From NCBI GenBank assembly GCA_029882675.1, contig JAOUKJ010000083.1, forward strand, positions 1 through 11,233: a stretch of 11,233 bases of DNA, in the 5' to 3' direction. Shown piece after piece: positions 1 through 7,026 of this stretch. The notes below the pieces were generated by a model. That model was not told where the DNA came from and searched no databases. It worked only from the letters and a program-made list of their open reading frames with translations. Position numbers and translations under genes: made by a program. The DNA is from Cyclobacteriaceae bacterium. Its GTDB lineage: Bacteria; Bacteroidota; Bacteroidia; Cytophagales; Cyclobacteriaceae. Every line of letters begins with the position of its first letter. Positions within the stretch are counted from its first letter, which is position 1.

Positions 1-2
1 TG

Positions 3-1583
3 CTGTCTGCTGCCGTGGACTTCAGTCAGGCGCGGAAGATGTACCTGCTCCATTGGGACGTCGATACGCTGTACAGGCCTGCCCTGATGGGCTATTACCG
101 GGGCTCACCGGGCGATACCACCATGGTGATGGTACAAAGCTTTGTTTATGATGTGGAGACGGGGAAAAAAGCGCCTGTTCACCTGCCCAGAACCACCCAC
201 ATCAATACACCCACGCTGGTATGGGACAAGAACAGACCGGTGCTGTACGCCCTGCTCAGAGAAAGAGGGTACAAGAAGATACAACTGGTACGCTATGACT
301 TGGAAACGGGCGCAGAAAAGATCCTGTATGAGGAAACCAGCAAGACCAATATCGATAATTTCAGCTTCAGGGTCGATGACGGCCTCAACGCTATTTTGTT
401 TTTGTCTGAAAAGTCGGGATGGAGGCAATTGTATGCGCTGGACCTGGATAACTACGCAATCAGGCCATTGACCAACGGCCCATTTTATGTGCATACCATC
501 CTTCGGGCCGATCCGAAGAAAAAGGAAATCTATGCCATGGCAGCGGGCCTGTCGCCGTCAGCCAATCCCTATCACCAACAGCTCATCAGCGTGCCGTTTA
601 GCGGGGGAGATTATTCCGTGCTGACCGATCCCTCACAGGATCATGATGTGGCTGTCAGCCCGGATTTCGGATTTTTTGTTGACAATGCAGGCACCCTCAA
701 TGCCCCCACAAAAACCACCCTACGCCGACTTCCCAACGGTAAAGAGGCTGCAACTATCAGTGAAGCAGATATCCGCAAGGCGGTGGAAATGGGGTACAAA
801 CCGCCAGAAACATACACCACCACCGGAAAAGACGGCAAAACCACCATCTACGGGGCTATCTGGAAGCCCACGGATTTCGATCCCCAAAAAAAATATCCGG
901 TGATCGACCAGACCTACACCGGTCCGCACACCCATATGTTTCCCGATGACTTTATAGCGGGTTTTCGTCGCTCTAACCAGGCTCTGGCGGAGCTGGGGTT
1001 TATAGTGGTGGCCATCGACGGATTGGGCACAGCACACAGGTCAAAGGCATTCCATGATCATTCCTACAAGAACATGGGGCGTAACCTGGAAGACCATCTG
1101 TTGTTTATCCGGGCCCTGGGACAAAAGTACTCCTGGGCCGATACTACAAGAGTGGGCATCTTTGGCCACAGTGCCGGCGGGTACGATGCCGCCCATGCCT
1201 TACTGGCATTCCCCGACTTTTACAAAGTAGGCGTGGCCAGTTCCGCCGATCATGATTTCAGGATGGAAAAAGCCTGGTGGCCGGAGATGTATATGGGCTG
1301 GCCGGTGGATTCCAGCTATCATGAGGTCTCCAACATTATTATGGCTGGAAATCTAAAGGGGAAGTTACTTATTACTCATGGCGGGATAGACGAAAACGTC
1401 AACCCCAGCGCCACCTTCCGCCTGGCCGGTGCGTTGGTTAAGGCCAATAAAGAATTTGACATGCTCATTTTCCCCGGTCAGCAGCACGGCTATCGGGATG
1501 ATGTTGGTGAATATTTCAGGAAAAAGAGGTGGAACTACTTTGTGCAGCACTTGTTGGGTGAAAGGCCATTGTGGGAGTGGTAA
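3..1583 (+). CDS. S9 family peptidase (DPP-IV / prolyl oligopeptidase-like), 5' truncated by window edge
   Basis: This is the C-terminal part of a serine peptidase of the prolyl oligopeptidase family, which cleaves short peptides, often after proline; in Bacteroidota such enzymes are usually periplasmic or lipid-anchored. The frame is open from base 3 with no stop upstream, and the GTG at 15 is an internal Val codon rather than a convincing start. Numbered from that GTG, about residues 1-260 look like the end of a beta-propeller (repeated strands such as YDLETGAEKILYEE and LYALDLDNYAIRPLT). Residues about 270-522 are the alpha/beta-hydrolase domain. The catalytic triad is visible: Ser386 in GHSAGGYDA, Asp459 in HGGIDENVNP and His491 in PGQQHGY. 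The protein ends in GERPLWEW. The complete enzyme would be expected to be about 700-850 residues. A perfect palindrome lies 9 bases after the stop. The family call is firm; the exact S9 subfamily (S9B likely) is inferred. Confidence 0.92.
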   Translation: MSAAVDFSQARKMYLLHWDVDTLYRPALMGYYRGSPGDTTMVMVQSFVYDVETGKKAPVHLPRTTHINTPTLVWDKNRPVLYALLRERGYKKIQLVRYDLETGAEKILYEETSKTNIDNFSFRVDDGLNAILFLSEKSGWRQLYALDLDNYAIRPLTNGPFYVHTILRADPKKKEIYAMAAGLSPSANPYHQQLISVPFSGGDYSVLTDPSQDHDVAVSPDFGFFVDNAGTLNAPTKTTLRRLPNGKEAATISEADIRKAVEMGYKPPETYTTTGKDGKTTIYGAIWKPTDFDPQKKYPVIDQTYTGPHTHMFPDDFIAGFRRSNQALAELGFIVVAIDGLGTAHRSKAFHDHSYKNMGRNLEDHLLFIRALGQKYSWADTTRVGIFGHSAGGYDAAHALLAFPDFYKVGVASSADHDFRMEKAWWPEMYMGWPVDSSYHEVSNIIMAGNLKGKLLITHGGIDENVNPSATFRLAGALVKANKEFDMLIFPGQQHGYRDDVGEYFRKKRWNYFVQHLLGERPLWEW

Positions 1584-1592
1584 TTGGTCATA

Positions 1593-1620
1593 TTCTAATC
1601 CCGCAATTGCGGGATTAGAA
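1593..1620. repeat. Perfect 28-bp palindrome, possible terminator or REP-like element
   Basis: Two 14-base arms, TTCTAATCCCGCAA and TTGCGGGATTAGAA, meet with no loop and pair perfectly. It starts 9 bases after the stop codon of the S9 peptidase. Position suggests transcription termination, but no T-run follows on the plus strand (the next bases are GAGGGAAATT). It could therefore also be a dispersed REP-like palindrome, which are common between genes in Bacteroidota. Confidence 0.6.
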
Positions 1621-1681
1621 GAGGGAAATTGAAATTTAAACTTACTTAAACCTTTACAGAGGCAACTGTGATGCATGATTA

Positions 1682-1711
1682 TTTGAATATTTATAAAAAT
1701 CGCTATATTGG
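1682..1711 (+). promoter_or_regulatory. Candidate Bacteroidota-type promoter for the serine hydrolase gene
   Basis: TTTG at 1682-1685 is separated by 18 bases from TATATTGG at 1704-1711. This fits the Bacteroidota -33/-7 pattern (TTTG ... TAnnTTTG) with one mismatch in the -7 element. It would place the transcript start roughly 20 bases before the ATG at 1741. The sequence match is direct; function is inferred. Confidence 0.4.
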
Positions 1712-1740
1712 GTTGTATTATTACTTAAAAACAAACCATC

Positions 1741-3168
1741 ATGAAGCACATCATCGTTTTTGCAGCCCTTTTCCTGTTGTTCAATAACACCTCAACAGGG
1801 CAGGATACGTCCAATTTCTCACAAAAAGGAAAGATAATAGGTGTATGGCTCGAGGCCCAAAAGGACTTTGAAAGAATGCCTGGGATTACGGCCGCCATCA
1901 TAAAAGATCAAAACGTGGTCTGGTCAGGAGCCTATGGTTATGCCAATCCTGAAAAAAAGTTACCGATGCAAACCAACACTATCTTTGGTATAGCCTCTAT
2001 CTCCAAGCTGTTTACATCGGTGGCTATCATGAAACTCTATGACCAGGGTAAACTCCGACTGGATGATAATGTGGCCGATATTCTGCCCTGGTATAAAATT
2101 AATGAAACATTTCCCGAAAGCGCCCCGGTCACCATCCGTACCATGCTGACCCATTCTTCGGGATTGCCAAGGGAATCGATGTTTCCCTATTGGAATGGGC
2201 CGGATTTTCCCTTTCCAACGGACGAGCAGCTTAAAGAAAAGTTGAAGACTCAGGAAACCCTCTACCCGGTGGCCACCTACTTTCAGTACAGCAACCTGGC
2301 CATGGCTTTACTGGGATTTGTGGTAGAGGAGGTCTCTGGTATGGACTATGAGGAATATATCGAAAAGGAAATATTGTCTCCGCTGAAGCTTGAAAACACC
2401 AGCCCCAGCCTGCCGGAAGCACTTCATGGAAAGCACCTGGCACAGGGCTATTCTGCTTTTAACAGGGCAGGGGAGCGAACAATACTTCCCCTTTACGATG
2501 CCAAAGCACTTACCCCTGCCGCCGGGTTTTCATCAACGGTATTGGACCTCGGAAAATTCGCCGCCTGGCAATTTCGCTTACTGGAAAATAAAAACACGGA
2601 AATACTCAAATACTCTACCCTGCAATCCATGCACAATGTACAGTGGGCGGAAAACGGAGGCAAGCCTTCATGGGGACTGGGGTTTAGTATTATTCAAAAT
2701 GACCCCGGTGAAAAATTAGTCGGGCATGGCGGGTCTTGTCCGGGATACAGAAGCCAGATCACTTTAGATCCCAAAAACAAAATGGGGTATGTGGTCATGA
2801 TCAATGCCGGGGGCACCAGCCCGCAAAAGTACATTAAGGGCATACAGGAACTGGTGAATAAACTGGATGGTTTTAAGAAGTCGGAATCATCTGCCCGGGG
2901 TGAAGACTATGAGGGTTATTACAGTGTACAACCGTGGGACGGTGAAGTGTATATCACCGGTTGGAAAGGTGGTATAGTAAGTATAAATCTGCCTGCTGAA
3001 ACACCCGGAAGCGGGGTCACTTTTTATGAGCATATAGAAGGTGACCGGTTTAAAAGAAGGATGGACAACGGCGATCTGGGGGAAACATTTACCTTTGAAA
3101 GAGACCAGAAAGGAAAAGTGACCAGGGTGTTGTCGCACGGGTATTATCTGATGAAGATTGAAGATTAA
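1741..3168 (+). CDS. Exported serine hydrolase, beta-lactamase (class C / PBP4*) family
   Basis: Member of the serine beta-lactamase/penicillin-binding-like hydrolase superfamily. Such proteins include esterases, D-amino-acid peptidases and carboxypeptidases, so beta-lactam resistance should not be assumed. The N-terminus is a signal peptide (about residues 1-20, ending TSTGQ). Active-site motifs are clear: Ser86-x-x-Lys89 in ASISKLFTS, Tyr183-Ser-Asn in FQYSNLAMALLG, and His329-Gly-Gly in VGHGGSCPG, replacing KTG as is usual in class C-like hydrolases. The catalytic domain ends near residue 375. About 95 more residues (381-475, rich in Gly/Tyr beta-strands) form a C-terminal beta domain resembling those appended to such hydrolases. 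The ATG at 1741 gives a good signal peptide. The gene is alone on its strand and converges on the CHASE2 gene through a shared hairpin. Substrate is unknown. Confidence 0.9.
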   Translation: MKHIIVFAALFLLFNNTSTGQDTSNFSQKGKIIGVWLEAQKDFERMPGITAAIIKDQNVVWSGAYGYANPEKKLPMQTNTIFGIASISKLFTSVAIMKLYDQGKLRLDDNVADILPWYKINETFPESAPVTIRTMLTHSSGLPRESMFPYWNGPDFPFPTDEQLKEKLKTQETLYPVATYFQYSNLAMALLGFVVEEVSGMDYEEYIEKEILSPLKLENTSPSLPEALHGKHLAQGYSAFNRAGERTILPLYDAKALTPAAGFSSTVLDLGKFAAWQFRLLENKNTEILKYSTLQSMHNVQWAENGGKPSWGLGFSIIQNDPGEKLVGHGGSCPGYRSQITLDPKNKMGYVVMINAGGTSPQKYIKGIQELVNKLDGFKKSESSARGEDYEGYYSVQPWDGEVYITGWKGGIVSINLPAETPGSGVTFYEHIEGDRFKRRMDNGDLGETFTFERDQKGKVTRVLSHGYYLMKIED

Positions 3169-3214
3169 AATGGGTTGTTGGGGCGAGAAATATTTCGCCC
3201 CCACAACCCATTTT
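3167..3214. terminator. Long hairpin, probable bidirectional terminator
   Basis: The arms at 3167-3186 and 3195-3214 pair over 20 positions with a single T:C mismatch. The left arm begins AAAATGGGTTG and the right arm ends CAACCCATTTT. The hairpin begins inside the TAA stop of the serine hydrolase gene and sits 54 bases beyond the end of the convergent CHASE2 gene. The A-tract on one side and T-tract on the other make it a Rho-independent-type signal that could work for both strands. Confidence 0.8.
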
Positions 3215-3268
3215 AATAATAAAAACAGTCCATATTGTAAAAAAACAAAGAAAACAAAAATATTAACC

Positions 3269-4660
3269 CTAGTTAATGTTTTTGTTTTCAAAACCCCGAC
3301 CTTCCTTTTCAAAATGTTTCTTTACCCCGTAAACAACAACCCCGGTGGAATAAGCTAATAGCCATAAAAAACTAATCAGAAAAAAAATTATTCGAAAGGT
3401 CGGATCGTCAGCATTGGCTATTAACTCATATCCAAAAACCAGTGATAAGATGTAGGGAGAAAAAAGGATGACAATAACAGAATATTTCAACCAGGACCTG
3501 ATTGTATTGGAAAACCGGTCATAGGCAGGCGTAAAGTAGGTGGCGTAAAACTCCAGACAATCAGGCAGAAATAAGAGAACCAAAACTGTGAAACTCAATT
3601 CTATTTTCAGGTGAAATGTTTTAAAAAAGAACACACTCATCCCAATGACCAAACCAATGATTGTGAGTGAAAGGGCCCTCGCCAATATATTGTATCGCCT
3701 GGTGAATTTTTGTAAAAGGAAGTAAAACAGGACTACTGCCATAACAATTAAAACCATGTTGGAAATTTCATCTATAAACCACCGGCTGTGAACATACTTT
3801 CTGTCCAGAATCATTTTAATGGCATTGGCATGAATGACCACCCCATACATGTCGGGTAGTTGTTTGTTATACCAGAGGGTCTTCAACGGGGTATAATATT
3901 TGTGAGGTATGCCTTCCCTAATGGATTTTCCAATTTCTATCTCTTTTCCCAGGTAGCCTACAAGGACTATTTTGTCTTTTACTACGCTAAATGAGGTGTC
4001 AAAATAGTCCAGGGTTAGAAAACTACTTGTGTTACCCTGATAGTTGATCCATTCCCATTCCAGGTTTCTTTCATTAAATTCACTGGCGGCTTCGGAATCA
4101 TAATACTTTACCACTTCTGAAGCAAATGAACGAAATGTATCTTCCTGATAGGCCCCTCTGTTTATTATTTTTCGTATGGTTCCCTGACGGTCATATTCAA
4201 GATTGGCCAGACCTTGTTTCATATTGGAACTAAACATAGGGTGTGACATTTCAATGGAATCCTTTCCAGGGAAATATCTGGCCACCATCACGATGTCCTT
4301 TATTTCCGATATTACTTGTGTTAATAGTGAATCTTTAAGGTAATCCTGAGGATTTGAAAAAAAAACATCCAGTCCAATTACTTTTGGTTGATGTCGGCTG
4401 ATTTCTTTAAGCAATAGAGCGATCCCTTCACGATCCAAAACATCAGCTTCTGATATATTCACTAAAACAATCCGGTCATCGATTTCCTCCTGGTTTTTTG
4501 ATCCCTCATTATGAGCCAGGTCTGTAAAGTCCCAATCCATAACCGAATCGGATACGGGCTCAAGAAAAGGGACTTTTGAAAGGGCAAGGGTAACCAAAAT
4601 AGCTGTAAACGCCGTAAACACTGCGCAGAAAAACACATGTATGTTGAAGATCCTTTTCAT
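3269..4660 (-). CDS. CHASE2 domain-containing integral membrane protein
   Basis: A 463-residue membrane protein with an extracytoplasmic CHASE2 sensory domain. Residues about 7-29 form an N-terminal membrane anchor. Residues about 35-275 match the CHASE2 pattern: DRIVLVNISEADV, then PKVIGLDVFFSNP, an AR-FPG strand, GLANLEYDRQGTIRKI, and DKIVLVGYLG followed by DMYGVVIHANAI, the usual closing motif. About five hydrophobic segments follow (roughly 300-316, 332-349, 355-370, 393-410, 424-444), then a short basic tail. Unlike typical CHASE2 proteins there is no histidine kinase, cyclase or GGDEF output domain, so any signalling partner must be a separate protein. Stand-alone forms are common in Bacteroidota. 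The ATG at 4660 directly precedes the anchor and is the best start. The ligand is unknown. Confidence 0.85.
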   Translation of the reverse strand: MKRIFNIHVFFCAVFTAFTAILVTLALSKVPFLEPVSDSVMDWDFTDLAHNEGSKNQEEIDDRIVLVNISEADVLDREGIALLLKEISRHQPKVIGLDVFFSNPQDYLKDSLLTQVISEIKDIVMVARYFPGKDSIEMSHPMFSSNMKQGLANLEYDRQGTIRKIINRGAYQEDTFRSFASEVVKYYDSEAASEFNERNLEWEWINYQGNTSSFLTLDYFDTSFSVVKDKIVLVGYLGKEIEIGKSIREGIPHKYYTPLKTLWYNKQLPDMYGVVIHANAIKMILDRKYVHSRWFIDEISNMVLIVMAVVLFYFLLQKFTRRYNILARALSLTIIGLVIGMSVFFFKTFHLKIELSFTVLVLLFLPDCLEFYATYFTPAYDRFSNTIRSWLKYSVIVILFSPYILSLVFGYELIANADDPTFRIIFFLISFLWLLAYSTGVVVYGVKKHFEKEGRGFENKNIN

Positions 4661-4753
4661 ATGTTATATACAATGATACCATTTCTTGTTTCCGTACACA
4701 ACCTCCAAACTCAAAATAATCAACCCACAAAGTAAATTTTGCAGTCAACACGT

Positions 4754-4858
4754 ATGACGTTTACAACAGACCATAAACCGGAATTCTTCGCTGCTTTTCA
4801 ACCCTACCAGGGTTCCAAACCCATGGAAGGACTTTTTGTCCGGAACAAGTTGTTATAA
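4754..4858 (+). other. Short orphan reading frame (34 codons), probable gene remnant
   Basis: An ATG at 4754 opens a 34-codon frame (MTFTTDHKPEFFAAFQPYQG and on) closed by TAA at 4856. Its composition looks protein-like, but it is too short to assign. It lies just before a broken small gene and contains a small palindrome, so it may be a leftover of a displaced gene rather than an expressed peptide. No family is recognised. Confidence 0.2.
4800..4814. repeat. Small palindrome AACCCT-ACC-AGGGTT
   Basis: A perfect 6-bp inverted repeat with a 3-base loop, followed by TCCAAACCC. The pattern resembles half of the paired 'AACCCT..AGGGTT' palindromes I associate with REP-like elements in Bacteroidota intergenic DNA. 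The second half is missing or altered here (CCCATGGAAGG). The palindrome is seen directly; the REP interpretation is inference. Confidence 0.3.
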
Positions 4859-4907
4859 CTGTCACTTAACGAAACGACATTGATTCATTTATTCAGGAAG
4901 AAACGCT

Positions 4908-5180
4908 TTGGCACTGGACTTTACACCATGGGGACAATGGCTGGGCGGGAGGGTCGATGCCAGGGCTTTTGAAGATTTTACTGAACTGGAGATCATTGCA
5001 CACTGCCTGAATGAGATGACTTTTATATCATTTGCCCAGAAGGAAATCCAGGCTGAAATGGAGTCCGTAAAAAAGGCCAAAGAAGAATATGATAATATGA
5101 CCCCGGAAGAAAGGAAACAAAATGCTAAGTCGTTGGAGGAGTTTCTTGATGAATTGGAAGGGAATAAAGCGGTTCTATGA
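4908..5180 (+). CDS. C-terminal part of a small conserved DUF protein (DUF6557-like), probably truncated/pseudogene
   Basis: The frame opens at a TTG and encodes 90 residues. The core, LDFTPWGQWLGGRVDARAF, then FTELEIIAHCLNEMTF and an acidic helical tail (about residues 44-85), resembles the C-terminal half of a small bacterial family that I believe is DUF6557; this is from memory. Family members usually have some 40-60 further residues upstream, and no proper ATG or ribosome-binding site precedes this frame. A stop (TGA, 4881) closes it upstream, whereas the +1 frame at 4870-4904 reads RNDIDSFIQEET, which would join smoothly to ALDFTPW if a frameshift lay near 4904-4908. I therefore read it as a decayed gene, although a short expressed protein from the TTG cannot be excluded. 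Its stop lies inside the start region of the toxin relic. Function unknown. Confidence 0.45.
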   Translation: MALDFTPWGQWLGGRVDARAFEDFTELEIIAHCLNEMTFISFAQKEIQAEMESVKKAKEEYDNMTPEERKQNAKSLEEFLDELEGNKAVL

Positions 5181-5349
5181 ACTGAAAAAAGCAACAATCA
5201 GGGATTCATTTACAGGTATAGGTAATCCCGAATCCTAAAAACACGATTTATAGGGCTTCAGGTCAAGCAGGATTGACAGTGAACACCGGTTGGTTTATGT
5301 GTACAGGGAAGTGGTGGTGGAGGTGGTGGGGTGTAGGTATCATAATTAG
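5149..5349 (+). pseudogene. Relic of a Txe/YoeB-family toxin with two in-frame stops
   Basis: The frame starting at ATG 5149 reads GIKRFYELKKATIRDSFTGI then GNPES, stop (TAA 5236), KHDL, stop (TAG 5251), then GFRSSRIDSEHRLVYVY and, at the end, VVGCRYHN, followed by TAG at 5347. This matches the E. coli YoeB pattern (family motifs PFEG-GKPEPLKH-LSGFWSRRI-EEHRLVY and CRYHY) along its whole C-terminal two thirds. YoeB toxins are ribosome-dependent mRNA endonucleases paired with YefM antitoxins. The stops replace the expected Leu of PLKH and the Ser of LSG, and the Trp and first Arg of WSRR are changed (R-S-S-R). The first roughly 22-25 residues of YoeB are missing; the preceding bases belong to the small DUF frame. 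No YefM-like gene is present. The homology is strong by eye, and the product is not functional as read. Confidence 0.75.
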
Positions 5350-5413
5350 TTTAGTTTCCTGAACACAGACAGGTGACTGGATGGTGTCTGTCTATAATAT
5401 TTATTCTTCTGTT

Positions 5414-5442
5414 TTGTATCTTTTAACTAAAAATCCTATTAT
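5414..5442 (+). promoter_or_regulatory. Weak candidate promoter upstream of the metalloprotease gene
   Basis: TTGTAT (5414-5419) and TATTAT (5437-5442) are 17 bases apart, the geometry of a classical sigma-70 promoter, about 45 bases before the ATG. Bacteroidota normally use a different -33/-7 pattern, and no TAnnTTTG element was seen here, so this is tentative. Confidence 0.2.
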
Positions 5443-5486
5443 AATGCTTAGACTCTGTTTTAGCCAGAATTATAAACAAACACATA

Positions 5487-6986
5487 ATGGTAGCAAAGGT
5501 TCTTTTTTTCATTAGTATCTTATTTTTTACAGTATCTGCATTTGGGCAAACCTATAAATTTGAAGTACATCCGAATGGAAGAGTTGCCTCTGTGGTGACA
5601 GACGATGTCATATATGATTTATTGGCTTCAGCGAATAACAGGGTTATTCAGGAATTGAAGGATGAAATCTACAAGCGCTTTAACGATGACTTTAATTTTG
5701 TTATTGTTGCTCTTAACCATGGAGGACTTAATTTGGGTGGCAAATCTGTAGGAGGGGTATACTTTGGTAAAAATTATGTTAATAAAGACACTGTTAGAGC
5801 AGTTATTTTTTCAAATGGCAAGAATAGTATTAATGGCGTTGTGTATCATGAGATCATGCATGCCTGGGCCAACCATCATATTTACACTGAGAAAGTTATT
5901 GGTGAAGGTGAAAATATAACATCAGTACAAGACTATTCTCACTGGGGGATGACGGGGGGAAGCTCTACGGGATGGCTTGGAGGATTTATACAGTCCTCAT
6001 TGGTAGATTATGGCAATAATTCATACAGGGTAAAGTTAAATGACTTCAAAGGCTCTTACAACGATCTGGAACTTTACCTGATGGGCCTGATACCTGTAGG
6101 CGAAGTGGCCCCTTTTGATGTTTTTACGCAGATTACCTCATACAGACGGGCGTCTATTAAATATTCTTATTTTACAGCAATGGAAAGAACCACCTATACA
6201 CCTGCAAAGCTTGACTCTATATTTGGTTTACCCGTACCTTCACCCGATACACTTCCAAAAAAATTCAAATCGCTGATACTCATTTTATCACAAAGCCCTC
6301 TCACAGATGAGGATTGGGCCGTGGCCGATGAGAAAGCAAAATGGTTTGAATTTCAGGGCGATAATGGAAATCCTTTTTACGATACGTTTTGGGAAATAAC
6401 AAATGGCAAAGCCAAAATGGACGCAGGTGACTTGTTCAAATCAATGCCTTTCCATTCTTTTAAAGTGACCACGAACGGATTTGACAAAGTACATTTAGAG
6501 TGGTTTGCTGAACCGGGCTTTGATCATCAAAAGTTTATTGTATACAGGGTAACCGAAAACGAACAGCGCTGGTGGCCTATTACTGAAATAAACACCCGTG
6601 ATGCCCCAAATACCGGCGGTATTTATGAAACATATGATCTTAATCCCGAATCTGGGACAAACATATACAAAGTAAAACAAATAGACATTACGGGTAAAGT
6701 GAAATGGTCCAACAAAGAAACCGTCGCAGTTTTTAAAGATGATTTCAAGATATATCCTGTCCCTGCTCGTAATACACTCACTATAGAATGGAAGGAAGGC
6801 CTCGTTATAGATAACGTCAAAATTCATAATATAATGGGGGAGATGGTATATTCGCAGGCGACCATTGATGATATAAGTACCCGACTTGAAATAAACACAT
6901 CGAATTTTTCCCAGGGTGTTTATTTGATCAGTTTATTTGGAAAGCAGGGGGGCACTAAAACTGAGAAAGTATTTATCAGCCCATAA
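5487..6986 (+). CDS. Secreted zincin-like metalloprotease with T9SS C-terminal sorting domain
   Basis: A 499-residue exported protein. Residues 1-21 are a signal peptide (ending SAFGQ). A zinc-binding HExxH motif lies at His121-Glu122-Ile-Met-His125, and His131 sits where metzincins have their third ligand (HExxHxxxxxH), although the usual Gly at 128 is Ala. Nearby SHWGMTGGSSTGWLGG (about 152-168) and the LELYLMGLIPV segment look like conserved structural parts of the catalytic domain. Residues about 325-412 have a fibronectin-type-III-like strand pattern (KVHLEWFAEPG ... NIYKVKQIDITGKVKWS). Residues 418-499 are a type A T9SS sorting domain (FKIYPVPARNTLTIEW ... VKIHNIMGEMVYSQ ... FSQGVYLISL ... 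KVFI). The protein is therefore expected outside the cell or on its surface after cleavage by the T9SS sortase. Substrate is unknown. The gene is AT-richer than the S9 and glycosidase genes and stands alone. Confidence 0.8.
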   Translation: MVAKVLFFISILFFTVSAFGQTYKFEVHPNGRVASVVTDDVIYDLLASANNRVIQELKDEIYKRFNDDFNFVIVALNHGGLNLGGKSVGGVYFGKNYVNKDTVRAVIFSNGKNSINGVVYHEIMHAWANHHIYTEKVIGEGENITSVQDYSHWGMTGGSSTGWLGGFIQSSLVDYGNNSYRVKLNDFKGSYNDLELYLMGLIPVGEVAPFDVFTQITSYRRASIKYSYFTAMERTTYTPAKLDSIFGLPVPSPDTLPKKFKSLILILSQSPLTDEDWAVADEKAKWFEFQGDNGNPFYDTFWEITNGKAKMDAGDLFKSMPFHSFKVTTNGFDKVHLEWFAEPGFDHQKFIVYRVTENEQRWWPITEINTRDAPNTGGIYETYDLNPESGTNIYKVKQIDITGKVKWSNKETVAVFKDDFKIYPVPARNTLTIEWKEGLVIDNVKIHNIMGEMVYSQATIDDISTRLEINTSNFSQGVYLISLFGKQGGTKTEKVFISP

Positions 6987-7026
6987 TTTTCAGAATAAAT
7001 TCTTGCCAAATTCGAAGAAATGCACT

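Noticed and set aside
1741..3168. Calling the gene an antibiotic-resistance beta-lactamase
   Set aside because: The motifs (SxxK, YSN, HGG) define the broad serine hydrolase superfamily; the C-terminal extra domain and HGG triad favour an esterase/peptidase-type member.
3225..3245. CAGTCCAT near the end of the CHASE2 gene as another dif-like site
   Set aside because: Only eight bases agree and the diagnostic TTATGTTAAAT arm is absent.
3158..3358. Plus-strand open frame across the terminator and the end of the CHASE2 gene
   Set aside because: It is generated by the hairpin and by the antisense of the CHASE2 gene; no protein features.
5306..5331. G-rich GGT/GTG tract as a possible G-quadruplex or glycine-rich peptide gene
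   Set aside because: It is explained by Val/Glu/Gly codons of the YoeB relic; the G-runs are mostly only two bases long and the glycine frame has no start.
5773..5785. TTATGTTAATA inside the metalloprotease gene as a third Xer arm
   Set aside because: It differs at the end of the arm, lies within a coding region and lacks the GACTG-type partner arm.
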